In this document: in pieces, positions 53,668 through 62,627 of the stretch
Position numbering within the stretch: the first letter of the stretch is position 1
Layout: every line of letters starts with the position of its first letter
NCBI RefSeq assembly: GCF_000020505.1
Contig: NC_011027.1
Coordinates: forward strand, 120,001 to 184,000
Source of the DNA: Chlorobaculum parvum NCIB 8327
GTDB taxonomy: Bacteria; Bacteroidota; Chlorobiia; Chlorobiales; Chlorobiaceae
Length of the DNA stretch: 64,000 nt
Direction of reading: 5' to 3'
Translations under genes and position numbers: made by a program
The notes under the pieces: generated by a model
Seen by the model: only the letters and a program-made list of their open reading frames with translations
Databases searched by the model: none
Told to the model about the DNA's origin: nothing

Positions 53668-55160
53668 AACGCGAGGTGACGATTGCGCGGGAGGCCGGTA
53701 TTTCGATGGTCGGTTTCGTGTTTGGGCAGGTGGTGCGCTTCGCTTACAACCTGCTCGCTGCGCGGCTGCTCGGGGTCGATGCGCTTGGCACCTATGCGCT
53801 CGTTGTCGCGGTGCAGCAGGTGGCCGAAGTGTTGGCGATTGGTGGTTACGATTCCGGACTCCTGCGCTTCGTCAACCAGCGGGAGGGTGAGGAGCAGCGC
53901 CAGGTGATCGCTGCGGCTATAAAACGAACCTCGCTTGCATCCCTTGTTGCTGGGTTGCTGATCGTGCTCTTCTCCGGATCGCTCACCTCGTTGTTACACG
54001 GCGACGGAGTGCTGCGCATGACCCTGCTCGCGGTCGCTGTGGCGTTGCCGATGTCGGTGACGACCAGCATGGCCGGGTTTGCCATTCAGGCCCAGCGGCG
54101 TCTCATGCCCAAAATGATGGCGACCCAGATCATCGTGCCTGGACTGTTTTTGCTCACCATGCTTGCTGCACGCTATCTTTGGGGACGCGAGGCCGCGCTG
54201 GCGTTGCCTTTTCTTGTGGCTCCGCTGCTTGCTCTTTTGTGGATTGTACCGCGATTCAGATCGATGACCGGCATCGGGCTGCCAACGGTGCTGCAGGCTG
54301 AACGGAGCCGAGAGCTCAGCCGGTTTGCCCTGCCGCTGCTTGCTATTGCGCTCTTCTCGATTCTTTCACACTGGATCGATGTGGTGATGCTGGGCTTGCT
54401 GACCGACGTGCGTACCGTGGGCATCTACCAGCCCGCAGCCCGGACGGCAGGGCTGCTGCGCTCCGTGTTGGTGGCATTTTCCAGCATCGCCGCGCCGATG
54501 ATCGCCGGGTATTACGGGCGGCAGGAACACGACGGAATACGGGCTACCTACGAGATGGTCAATCGCTGGATCGTGATGATTGTCATGGTGCCGTTTCTGC
54601 TGCTTGCGCTTTTTCCCGCCGAGGTGCTTTCGGTGTTCGGCAAAGGGTTCGGCGCGGGATCGACGGCGCTGGTGCTGCTTGCCGCTGCTTCGTTGCTGCA
54701 CGCCTCGTTCGGGCTTGGCAGCACGGTGCTCGCCATGAGCGGCGGGGAGCGTCTGAGCATGGTCAATCAGGCCGTGGCGCTCTTTTTGCAGGTGCTGCTG
54801 CACTGGTTGCTGATTCCACGTTTCGGGTTGAATGGCGCGGCACTTTCGACCCTGATCGTCATGGCGCTGCTGACCGTCGTGCGGATGGTCGAATTGCGCT
54901 ATGTACTCGACATCCCATTTTTCTCCATCAAGCTTTGGAAGCCGCTTGCGGCAGGCGTAGCGGCAGGCGTAGCCATGCTTGCCGTAAGCTCCGCCCTCTC
55001 TCCGCAGCCATTGTTTATGCTGCTCGCCATGGCAGGCTTGACGGGAGCGGCGGTGTATGTGTTGCTCATCCGTGCGTTCCGGTTGGAACAGGAGGAGCTG
55101 GAGGTTATTTTCAAATTCATGCCTTTTCTGAACACTCAAAGCAAGAACGAAAACCCGTGA
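53652..55160 (+). CDS. Polysaccharide flippase (Wzx/MATE-like)
   Basis: 502 residues with about 14 membrane helices. 'FGQVVRFAYNLLAARLLGVD' near the N-terminus is typical of O-antigen/polysaccharide transporters, as is the late 'GSTVLAMSGGERLSMVNQAV'. It would flip lipid-linked glycan across the inner membrane. ATG 53652 overlaps the upstream gene by 16 bp; GTG 53664, which overlaps its stop, is an alternative start in keeping with the rest of the operon. Confidence 0.9.
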   Translation: MEAVVKREVTIAREAGISMVGFVFGQVVRFAYNLLAARLLGVDALGTYALVVAVQQVAEVLAIGGYDSGLLRFVNQREGEEQRQVIAAAIKRTSLASLVAGLLIVLFSGSLTSLLHGDGVLRMTLLAVAVALPMSVTTSMAGFAIQAQRRLMPKMMATQIIVPGLFLLTMLAARYLWGREAALALPFLVAPLLALLWIVPRFRSMTGIGLPTVLQAERSRELSRFALPLLAIALFSILSHWIDVVMLGLLTDVRTVGIYQPAARTAGLLRSVLVAFSSIAAPMIAGYYGRQEHDGIRATYEMVNRWIVMIVMVPFLLLALFPAEVLSVFGKGFGAGSTALVLLAAASLLHASFGLGSTVLAMSGGERLSMVNQAVALFLQVLLHWLLIPRFGLNGAALSTLIVMALLTVVRMVELRYVLDIPFFSIKLWKPLAAGVAAGVAMLAVSSALSPQPLFMLLAMAGLTGAAVYVLLIRAFRLEQEELEVIFKFMPFLNTQSKNENP

Positions 55161-57535
55161 AGCACGCTGCCTGGCCGTACCTGATTGCCATTCTCCTTTT
55201 TGCCCTTATGCTGGCGCTGCCTTTCGGCCCGATTCTGAGCCTGCATCTCGTGCCGGGCTCGCCGGACAGCGTCACACCGATGGCGCTCGGCAAGGCGCTC
55301 GAGGCGCTTCAGGTTCAATCCGGCCACTATCCGCTCTGGCAGCCCTGGACCTTTTCAGGAATGCCGACCGTAGCGGCGTTCAGTTATCTGAGCGGACTTT
55401 ATCTCCCGAACCTCGTGTTCGGTGCGCTGCACATCGATCCGATGTACATCCAGCTTTTGCACCTTGTGTTTGCTGGCATGGGTGGCTTCGTGCTTGCGCG
55501 GCAGCTCGGGCTGGGCAGCACTGCGGCTTTTTTTGCCGGGTCGGCCTTCATGCTCAATCCCTACATGACCGCCATGCTCGCCTATGGGCACGGCAGCCAG
55601 CTCATGACGGCGGCGTACATGCCGTGGGTGCTCTGGGCGGCGATCCGCCTTTCCGAGCGGGGCAGCCTTGCTGATGCGGGTTTGCTGGCGCTCCTGGTCG
55701 GTTTGCAGCTCCAGCGCGCACATGTGCAGATCGCCTGGTACACCTGGATGCTTGTTGTGCCATTGCTCGCTGTGAAGATTCTGGTTGACAAAAATGCGGG
55801 TGGATCGAAAATCAAAACCGGCGGATTCGCGCTCGCGGCTTTGGTGCTTGGCGTGGCGGTGGCGTTGCAGGTCTATCTGCCCGCGCTCGGCTATCTGCCC
55901 TTTTCGGCGCGCGGCGCTGCGGGTGATGCTGCCGATGCGTATCGTTACGCGACGATGTGGTCGATGCACCCCGCCGAATTGCTCACCTACCTGTTGCCGG
56001 GCGCTTACGGCTTCGGCGGTGTCACCTACTGGGGCTTCATGCCCTTCACCGATTTTCCGCACTACGCGGGCCTCATCGTCCTCGGATTTGCGGTTGGCGG
56101 TGCGGTTGCCGGGCGCAAAAAGCCCGTCGTGCTCTTTTTTATCGCCATGACGGTGCTGGCTCTGCTGCTTTCGTTCGGCAATTTCTTCAGTCCGGTGTAT
56201 GATCTCTTCTATCGTTTCGCGCCCAAGTTCAGCTCCTTCCGAGTGCCGTCGATGGTGCTGATTGTCGTAGCGCTCTGTCTCGCGATGCTCTCCGGATTCG
56301 GCTTGCAGGCGTGGCTCGACAAGCCGCTTGGCGACTCCTCCCGCTTCCTGAAATGGGCTGGCATTGCCGTAGGGGTAATGGCGATTCTGTTCCTGTCGCT
56401 TGAGAGTGGTCTGGAGCAGCTGCTTCGGGCATCGTTCCCGCCCGTGCGCATCGACAACTTCAGCCTGGTTTCGATGGTGGGCGACCTCCGCTGGGAGCTG
56501 TTCAGGAGCAGCCTGTTCATGCTTATCCTTGTTTTTGCCGGTGTGCTTGGTCTGTTGTGGCTGGTTGCAAAAGGGATGATCAATGCGCGGCAGGCTGCGC
56601 TGGTGCTGGTGACGGTTTCCTCCATCGATTTGCTCTGGATGGATCACAAGATCGTTTCGCCTGCGGACAACTCCCTCCGCATGTCGCCGCTGGTGGAGCG
56701 CGCCTCGCTCGATGTAGCGCTCGAAGAGGACGAAGTCACGCGTTTTCTGTCGAGCCGCGAGGGGCTGTTCAGAATCTATCCGGTCGGACGCCTTTTCTCG
56801 GAGAACAAGTTCAGTGTCGCGGGAATCGAATCGACCGGCGGCTACCATGCCGCCAAGCTCGGCGTTTATCAGGAACTGCTCAGCCGCACGGAGAATCTGG
56901 CCAATCTCGATGTGCTTCGGATGCTCAACGTCAGGTATGTGGTGTCGCCGCAGCCTTTGCACGCCGAAGAGCTGAAGCCGGTGGCGTCGGGCGCGCTGTC
57001 GCTGGTGTCGGGCCAGGTGCCGGTGGCGGTCTATGAGCTGTCCGGAGCGATGCCGCGCGCGTGGTTCGCACCGCAGGCCGATGCTGTGCAGAGCGAAGCC
57101 GCGGCAGTGGAGGCGGTCATGCAGGGAGGGGGAAGCGATGGCGGTGTCTTTGTCGAAGCTGCGCCCTGGCAGGGAGTGAAGCGTTTTGCGCCGGGCGAAG
57201 TGCTCTCCATGCAGCGCAGTGCCGAGTCGATCACGATGAAGGTTCGCGCGGACGGCGAGGCGTTGCTGGTGCTCAGCGAGGTTTGGTATCCGCAGGGCTG
57301 GAAGCTCACCGTCGATGGCCGCGCGCAGCAGGCGCTCAAGGTTGACGGCGTGATTCGCGGCGTCATCGTGCCGCCCGGCGAGCATGAAGTGCGCTTCGTC
57401 TATGATCGCAGCCGCTTCGAGACCGGCCGGATGGTTTCGACTGTCGCCACACTGCTTTCGCTCGGGCTCATCGTGGCCGGTAGCGTGCTTGGCCGAGGTT
57501 CATCAAAATCATCAAATTTAGCCAGCAAATCGTGA
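55157..57535 (+). CDS. YfhO-family membrane protein (putative lipid-linked glycosyltransferase)
   Basis: 792 residues from GTG 55157 (overlaps the flippase stop). Roughly a dozen membrane helices fill residues 7-540. The first periplasmic loop 'HYPLWQPWTFSGMPTVAAFS' and 'GSAFMLNPYMTAMLAYGHGS' are typical of YfhO. The C-terminal ~230 residues form a soluble domain with 'SEVWYPQGWKLTVDGR' and 'VPPGEHEVRFVYDRSRF', followed by a last helix. Gram-positive YfhO proteins take part in glycosylating lipoteichoic acid, so here it may add sugars to an envelope glycan after flipping. Confidence 0.85.
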   Translation: MKHAAWPYLIAILLFALMLALPFGPILSLHLVPGSPDSVTPMALGKALEALQVQSGHYPLWQPWTFSGMPTVAAFSYLSGLYLPNLVFGALHIDPMYIQLLHLVFAGMGGFVLARQLGLGSTAAFFAGSAFMLNPYMTAMLAYGHGSQLMTAAYMPWVLWAAIRLSERGSLADAGLLALLVGLQLQRAHVQIAWYTWMLVVPLLAVKILVDKNAGGSKIKTGGFALAALVLGVAVALQVYLPALGYLPFSARGAAGDAADAYRYATMWSMHPAELLTYLLPGAYGFGGVTYWGFMPFTDFPHYAGLIVLGFAVGGAVAGRKKPVVLFFIAMTVLALLLSFGNFFSPVYDLFYRFAPKFSSFRVPSMVLIVVALCLAMLSGFGLQAWLDKPLGDSSRFLKWAGIAVGVMAILFLSLESGLEQLLRASFPPVRIDNFSLVSMVGDLRWELFRSSLFMLILVFAGVLGLLWLVAKGMINARQAALVLVTVSSIDLLWMDHKIVSPADNSLRMSPLVERASLDVALEEDEVTRFLSSREGLFRIYPVGRLFSENKFSVAGIESTGGYHAAKLGVYQELLSRTENLANLDVLRMLNVRYVVSPQPLHAEELKPVASGALSLVSGQVPVAVYELSGAMPRAWFAPQADAVQSEAAAVEAVMQGGGSDGGVFVEAAPWQGVKRFAPGEVLSMQRSAESITMKVRADGEALLVLSEVWYPQGWKLTVDGRAQQALKVDGVIRGVIVPPGEHEVRFVYDRSRFETGRMVSTVATLLSLGLIVAGSVLGRGSSKSSNLASKS

Positions 57536-58809
57536 GAAAAGCGCTGTTTCTGACCCGGAATTTTCCGCCTTACGTCACCTGTGGTTCGTCGCGGGCCTGG
57601 AAGTTTGCTTCCAACCTCTCCACCATCGGCTGGGAGCCGGTCGTCATCGCGCCTCCGGGAATCAACGGGGTGCCGAACGCTGTGCAGTCGGGCGCGAATC
57701 CCGTGCTCGCGGTACACCGCACCGGTCCGGAGATCGATGCCGAAGGGCTTGACGTTGCCGACCGTAACGCTTTGCTGCATGGCCAGGAGGTCGCGGCGCT
57801 GAACCAGTCGTTGAAAGCCAGGCTCTCCGGGCTGTTCAGAGAGAACTCCAATGGCGCGACCTGGGAGAAAAACGCCGCAGAGCTGATCGATCGCCTGCTC
57901 GAAGAGGAGCCGGAGATCGACCTGCTCTACGCCCAGGGGCCACCGCTCGAACCGCTCCGCCTTGCGCTGGAAACCGCCCGCAAGCACTCTCTTGCGGTCA
58001 TTCTGGACATTGTCAGCCCGCTCGATCCGGCCATGCCTCAGCCCGGTTCGTCAAGCTCGTCGGAGGCTGCCGAGGCTGAGGCGCGGATTCTGCTTTCCGG
58101 CGTGCACCTGCTTGCGCCGACGCGCCACCTCAAGGAGTACTACCTCCAGAAGTACCACGGTCGGCTCGACCACGGTTTGATGACCATCGTGTCGCCGTCG
58201 TTTGATCGGTCGCATCCAGCTTTCGGACGCTCGGCAGCCGAAGCCTCCGACACCGTGTTGCGCATTGCACTTCTGGTGGAGGAGCTGCCCAAGGCCGAGC
58301 TGAAGGCGTTGATCGCCGGGCTTGAAGCGTGGCTGCAAGGGGGGATTCCCGCGGGCGGCGTCGAGTTCTTGCTGCTTGGCGCCGGAGCTTCGGAGTTGTT
58401 GCGCCGGGCAGCGAAAAAGCCGCTTGAAAAGCTCCTCACGCTCGACGAGACCGGCGGCATCGACAGCGAGCTGAAGCTCTCCCGCAAGGCCGGATTTTTC
58501 TGTGCGGTTCAGGCCGGCACGGCGTCCAGCGCCAGCACCGTACCCGATCGCCTTGCCGATGCGCTTGGCATGGGGCAGGCGTTGTGCGCCATTGCTCCCG
58601 AAGGCGCAACCTCGCGGCTGGTGCTCGACGCCGGGGGGATGTACGCGCCGGCGGGAGATGCCGGAGCCATCACGGAGCTGTTCCGCGCGATGGCCTCAGG
58701 CTGGTTTGCACGAACCTTGCAAGGCGCACCAGAGCCTATCCGGGAGAAATACGACATCTCCGAGGCGATGCGCGCACTGACCAGCGTGATCGCCAGCCAG
58801 CCGGTGTAG
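57532..58809 (+). CDS. Glycosyltransferase-like protein (GT4-like, partly degenerate)
   Basis: 425 residues from GTG 57532 (GTGA overlap with the YfhO gene). 'KALFLTRNFPPYVTCGSSRA' followed by 'WKFASNLSTIGWEPVVIAPP' is the N-terminal half of GT4 proteins ('GGSxR' loop). The expected donor-site Glu motif in the second half is weak; one sees only 'GMGQALCAIAPEGATSRLVL' followed by 'DAGGMYAPAGDAGAI'. It may be an active enzyme of unusual type or a non-catalytic partner. It ends the glycan operon. Confidence 0.72.
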   Translation: MRKALFLTRNFPPYVTCGSSRAWKFASNLSTIGWEPVVIAPPGINGVPNAVQSGANPVLAVHRTGPEIDAEGLDVADRNALLHGQEVAALNQSLKARLSGLFRENSNGATWEKNAAELIDRLLEEEPEIDLLYAQGPPLEPLRLALETARKHSLAVILDIVSPLDPAMPQPGSSSSSEAAEAEARILLSGVHLLAPTRHLKEYYLQKYHGRLDHGLMTIVSPSFDRSHPAFGRSAAEASDTVLRIALLVEELPKAELKALIAGLEAWLQGGIPAGGVEFLLLGAGASELLRRAAKKPLEKLLTLDETGGIDSELKLSRKAGFFCAVQAGTASSASTVPDRLADALGMGQALCAIAPEGATSRLVLDAGGMYAPAGDAGAITELFRAMASGWFARTLQGAPEPIREKYDISEAMRALTSVIASQPV

Positions 58810-58975
58810 GCAGGCGTACCCCATTGACGTATTGCTACGAGTGCGTTATTTGAGTATATACCAATATGCTCTTGGCGTTGCTCGCCCCTTTCCGTTTATC
58901 GCAATAACGCGGTTTGCATTAAGCGCCTTTTGCCTTGCTTTTTCAGTGCCAATCATCAATCAAGGAGATCACTCT

Positions 58976-59374
58976 ATGGAGATTAAAACCCCATACGCTT
59001 TCGGAAAAACCATCGATCTGCCCTTTGCCGAAGCCGATCCGAAGGTTCGCGCAGAGCTTGCCAAAGAAGGGTTCGGCGTCATTTCGGAGATCGACGTGAA
59101 GAAAAAATTTGCCGAAAAGCTTAAGATCGACTTCCGCAACTATGTCATTCTCGGCGCGTGCAATCCGCCCATTGCCCATCAGGTGCTGAGCCGCGAGTTG
59201 CCGGTCGGAACGCTGCTGCCCTGTAACGTCGTACTCTACTCCACCGACGACGACAAAACCTCCGTGGTCGTCATGGACCCCGTGCCTCCGCTTTCGATGG
59301 CCGAACATCCGGAAGTCGTAGCGCACGCCAAAGAGGTGGCTGAAAAGATGCATCGCGTTATTGCTGCCCTCTGA
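58976..59374 (+). CDS. DUF302 protein
   Basis: 132 residues with an AAGGAGAT ribosome site. 'AELAKEGFGVISEIDVKKKF', 'YVILGACNPPIAHQVLSREL' and 'TLLPCNVVLYSTDDDKTSVV' are the DUF302 core, a small alpha/beta fold of unknown role. It stands alone with its own terminator. Confidence 0.88.
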   Translation: MEIKTPYAFGKTIDLPFAEADPKVRAELAKEGFGVISEIDVKKKFAEKLKIDFRNYVILGACNPPIAHQVLSRELPVGTLLPCNVVLYSTDDDKTSVVVMDPVPPLSMAEHPEVVAHAKEVAEKMHRVIAAL

Positions 59375-59410
59375 TCGGCTTTTTTTTGCTTTTGTTGGTT
59401 AACAATTGAT

Positions 59411-59457
59411 AATCCAGCCGTCCTGATCGTGAGCACGGGGCGCCTGGATTTTTTTTG
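59411..59457 (+). terminator. Terminator after the DUF302 gene
   Basis: AATCCAGCCG (59411-59420) pairs, with one mismatch, with CGCCTGGATT (59451-59460), followed by a T tract; the inner part can form a smaller stem. Confidence 0.65.
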
Positions 59458-59518
59458 TGCGACGGCGGGGTTACCTTTCAAAAAACGGGCTGGCTTCGCA
59501 ACGCTTACACTGTGACCG

Positions 59519-60622
59519 ATGAGCACCGGAAATCATACGCCCCACAAGAAAAGGCAGAAAAAGCGGATCTTCCGAAGCCGCGTCAAAGCGCTCGGCCAGC
59601 CGCCGGGTTCCCTGATCCATATCGGTGAGCAGAAGGTCGAACAGACCGGCATCACGGCATTCGGCTACGATGAGGGGCAGGCAGTTGCGGTTGAAGTAAA
59701 GAATGTCGAAGAGTGCCTTGGCTTGAAAGAGCGTTTCAAGGTGCTCTGGATCAACGTCGATGGCTTGCATGACACCGCGGTGATCGGCATGCTCGGGGAG
59801 CTGTTCGGCATCGATTCGCTGACGCAGGAGGATATTCTCGACACCGGGCAGCGCCCGAAGGTGGAGGATTTCGAGCGATACCTCTTTCTGTCGCTCCGGA
59901 TGCTCGATTTCAACCGTGAGCTGAACGAAATCACCCAAGAGCAGTTGAGCATCGTGCTCGGCCCCGGCTATGTCATCACTTTTCAGGAAAAGCCCGGCGA
60001 CATGTTCGAGCCCGTGCGCCAGCGCATCAGAAGCGCCGCTTCCAAACTCAGGAAGCATGATGCCGACTTTCTCGCCTACGCGCTCGTCGATGCGGTGGTC
60101 GATCGCTACTTCTCGATCCTCGAAGAGATCGAGAACCGCATCGATACGCTCGATTCTGAAATGATGGCCGACTTCAGCCAGGAGGCCTTCAACGCGCTTT
60201 ATGCCATGAAACGGGAGCTGATCATTTTCCGCAAAACCGTCTGGCCATTGCGGGAGATCATCGGCAGCATCACGCGGGAGGATTTCGACGTCGTGGGCGA
60301 AGGGGTCGATCCCTATTTCCGTGATATTTACGACCACATCGTGCAGGTGATCGACACCATCGAAGTGTTCCGCGAAATCGTTAACGGCATGCACGAAACC
60401 TACCTGGCCGGGGTGAACAACCGCATGAACGAAATCATGAAGTTCCTCACCATGATCGCCACGGTCTTCATGCCGCTCTCATTTATCGCCGGCATCTATG
60501 GCATGAATTTCAAATACATGCCCGAGTTGAGCTTCCATTGGGGATACTTCACCGTACTTGGTGTGATGGTGCTGATCGCGATCGGGTTTATGGTTTACTA
60601 CCGATCGAGGAAGTGGTTCTGA
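59519..60622 (+). CDS. corA: CorA family divalent cation transporter
   Basis: 367 residues. A large cytoplasmic domain ('VLWINVDGLHDTAVIGMLGE', 'GTLDS'-like stalk helix around 220-290) precedes two C-terminal helices. The first ends with the signature YGMNF ('SFIAGIYGMNFKYMPELSFH'), and the protein closes with basic 'YYRSRKWF'. It passes Mg2+ (or Co2+/Ni2+) as a pentamer. Confidence 0.95.
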   Translation: MSTGNHTPHKKRQKKRIFRSRVKALGQPPGSLIHIGEQKVEQTGITAFGYDEGQAVAVEVKNVEECLGLKERFKVLWINVDGLHDTAVIGMLGELFGIDSLTQEDILDTGQRPKVEDFERYLFLSLRMLDFNRELNEITQEQLSIVLGPGYVITFQEKPGDMFEPVRQRIRSAASKLRKHDADFLAYALVDAVVDRYFSILEEIENRIDTLDSEMMADFSQEAFNALYAMKRELIIFRKTVWPLREIIGSITREDFDVVGEGVDPYFRDIYDHIVQVIDTIEVFREIVNGMHETYLAGVNNRMNEIMKFLTMIATVFMPLSFIAGIYGMNFKYMPELSFHWGYFTVLGVMVLIAIGFMVYYRSRKWF

Positions 60623-60637
60623 GCGGCGTCCTGAGGC

Positions 60638-61108
60638 CTATTTCTTTTTCTTGTTGCTCACAAACCAGGTCAGCCCCGCCGTGACCAGCGCGATCGCCCC
60701 GCCAAGCCAGATCAGCTCCTGTTCTCCGTGCCACTTGATGACATGGCCGAGAAACACTACGCCCATAACCACGACGATGACGCCGACCAGCTTGTCTTTC
60801 AGGTCGTCGAGCGTGTGAATTTCCAGCCAGTCCGGTACGGGAATTGAGTCGTCGATAAACAGCTCGTACAAGCCCAGCGAAATCATGAAAAAGACTGTGC
60901 CGAGCAGGAACAGGTCGATGGCTTCGATGAACCCGAGCACGAGCAGCTTGCCGGTTTTGCCGGAAATGTCTGCGTGCATGACGGTGTCGGCAATGAGTTG
61001 CACCACCGAAATGCCGCCGAAGACAAGCAGCGTCAATGAGGCGAGGAAGGTGCCGACAACGGCGATGAGAACGAGATAGCGGCTTGAAGAGAGCAGTCGC
61101 TGTAACAT
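60638..61108 (-). CDS. YqhA family (UPF0114) membrane protein
   Basis: 156 residues from ATG 61108 ('MLQRLLSSSRYLVLIAVVGT'). Four membrane helices; 'AIDLFLLGTVFFMISLGLYE' and 'VIVVVMGVVFLGHVI' are conserved in the family. The function is unknown. It is convergent with corA (15-bp gap, no evident terminator). Confidence 0.87.
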   Translation of the reverse strand: MLQRLLSSSRYLVLIAVVGTFLASLTLLVFGGISVVQLIADTVMHADISGKTGKLLVLGFIEAIDLFLLGTVFFMISLGLYELFIDDSIPVPDWLEIHTLDDLKDKLVGVIVVVMGVVFLGHVIKWHGEQELIWLGGAIALVTAGLTWFVSNKKKK

Positions 61109-61296
61109 GATGGTGTGATGAATTGATGAACGTGAATTAGCAGCGCATAAGTTAGGTAATGCCGAGGTGAATTGGAACTGCTCAGCGTGGGTTTTCCAAT
61201 AAGCGTTTTCTTTCAATATCCGCAGGATGTAGATTTCAGGATGTTGCTGCTAATCGCTTTTCTTGACTTAAGAAACAGACCATCTCAATTCAATTA

Positions 61297-61986
61297 ATGT
61301 CAGAGTTCAATCTTATGTCATTGCTCTATAAGTTCAGGCCAGCGGAACCATTATCATATTTGATTGATATTTTGCTCGAGCAACGCCTGTATTGCTCAAA
61401 ATATGAAGAACTTAATGATCCTTTTGAAGGGCAGTTTATCGAAGAAATTCTTGATACACCTGAATTAAGAATGGCCATGTATGCAGTTGCAAAAACAGGC
61501 TTAGGATTCTCGCCTACGAATAAACCAATAAGTCGCATGATGAAGTCTGTTACAGATCTTCCTATGAGCAAGCATGATGATTTGCGAATATGCAGCTTGA
61601 CGTCAACGTTATGTGATGTGAGAATGTGGTCTTTGTATGCATCTGGACACAAGGGGGTTGCGTTCGAATTGGATTTTAGTGGACTTGATATCAATGCGCA
61701 TCAGGTTATCTACGAGCCTGCTTTAAAAAAATGGAGTACAACTTTGATGGGGGCGCCATCAGCTGAACAAGTGCTTACTCGCAAAACTGAACACTGGACG
61801 TATGAGCAAGAGTATCGGATATTTGCCAGGGATGAGTACGTGTCTGTTGCAAACCGGATTCGCCGCGTGATTCTTGGGGCGCGAGCTACACCGATGCTCG
61901 AGAATCTTGTGCGTCGGTTGGCTGGGGAACAAGTAGAAGTTGTCAGAGCATCGTTGGATGTTGATGGTGTTCGTATTCCTAACTAG
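61297..61986 (+). CDS. DUF2971 protein
   Basis: 229 residues. 'LYKFRPAEPLSYLIDILLEQ', 'YEELNDPFEGQF', 'CSLTSTLCDVRMWSLYASGH' followed by 'KGVAFELDF', and 'WTYEQEYRIFA' are the DUF2971 pattern. Such genes are frequent in accessory and defence-rich regions, but no activity is established. The gene is AT-richer than its neighbours and isolated, which suggests acquisition. An ATG six codons in (61315) is an alternative start. Confidence 0.85.
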   Translation: MSEFNLMSLLYKFRPAEPLSYLIDILLEQRLYCSKYEELNDPFEGQFIEEILDTPELRMAMYAVAKTGLGFSPTNKPISRMMKSVTDLPMSKHDDLRICSLTSTLCDVRMWSLYASGHKGVAFELDFSGLDINAHQVIYEPALKKWSTTLMGAPSAEQVLTRKTEHWTYEQEYRIFARDEYVSVANRIRRVILGARATPMLENLVRRLAGEQVEVVRASLDVDGVRIPN

Positions 61987-62029
61987 GTAAACTTATCATC
62001 CCCCTTTCATCTCTCCAGTACGGTTTCGC

Positions 62030-62596
62030 TCATTCCACCGGAATGCCTTCGCCGAGATCGATGATTCCTGGTAGCGTCACGGTTCCGAGCGCTTTTTCCA
62101 GAAGCGTTACGTCGAGGCATTTGATGCTGCCTTTGCCTCGGCACTCTCCTGTGTGAATCTTCATGATTTTTCCACCGGTTATTTCGAGTGTGAATCCCTT
62201 GAGGTTCAACTGCACGGTGATGTCGAACGCGATGGTTTTTGAGATGATGCGGTCGATTTCGACCTCGATTTCCGGTTTGTGCCTTGATGAAATGGTGTGC
62301 TCAAGCAGCGGTTCGAGGTAGGAACGGTCTGGCGGGTAGGTTTCGGTATCGGTATATTTTGAGAGGTCGAAATAATTTTTCCATGCCCGCAGCATGATTT
62401 TCGCCAGATCGATGTCGAGCAGTTTTCCGACATGATCGACGACGCTGCTCCAGACCGGTTTCCACTGGAGCGCCTGCTCTTGTGCGGGCAGGTTTTTGCG
62501 CAGCTCTTCAAACACCTCTTTTTTCTGAAGCTTGTCGAGCGTGGAATCATCGCGGTTCAGATGGCCGAAAAAATCGCCGAGGGTGACTGTCTGCAT
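62030..62596 (-). CDS. Hypothetical protein, 188 aa
   Basis: The first half is helical and charged ('LQKKEVFEELRKNLPAQEQA'); the second half alternates beta-type segments ('FDITVQLNLKGFTLEITGGK', 'GTVTLPGIIDLGEGIPVE'). No signal peptide or membrane helix. I do not recognise a family. It starts 31 bp after the PASTA gene on the same strand, so the two are probably co-transcribed. Confidence 0.7.
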   Translation of the reverse strand: MQTVTLGDFFGHLNRDDSTLDKLQKKEVFEELRKNLPAQEQALQWKPVWSSVVDHVGKLLDIDLAKIMLRAWKNYFDLSKYTDTETYPPDRSYLEPLLEHTISSRHKPEIEVEIDRIISKTIAFDITVQLNLKGFTLEITGGKIMKIHTGECRGKGSIKCLDVTLLEKALGTVTLPGIIDLGEGIPVE

Positions 62597-62627
62597 GGTT
62601 TTCTCCGGGTCGGTCTTCTGTTCGTTG

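Noticed and set aside
55355-57385. A 676-codon minus-strand frame opposite the YfhO gene.
   Set aside because: Very His/Arg/Glu/Gln-rich antisense product; the plus-strand gene has clear membrane topology and operon overlaps on both sides.
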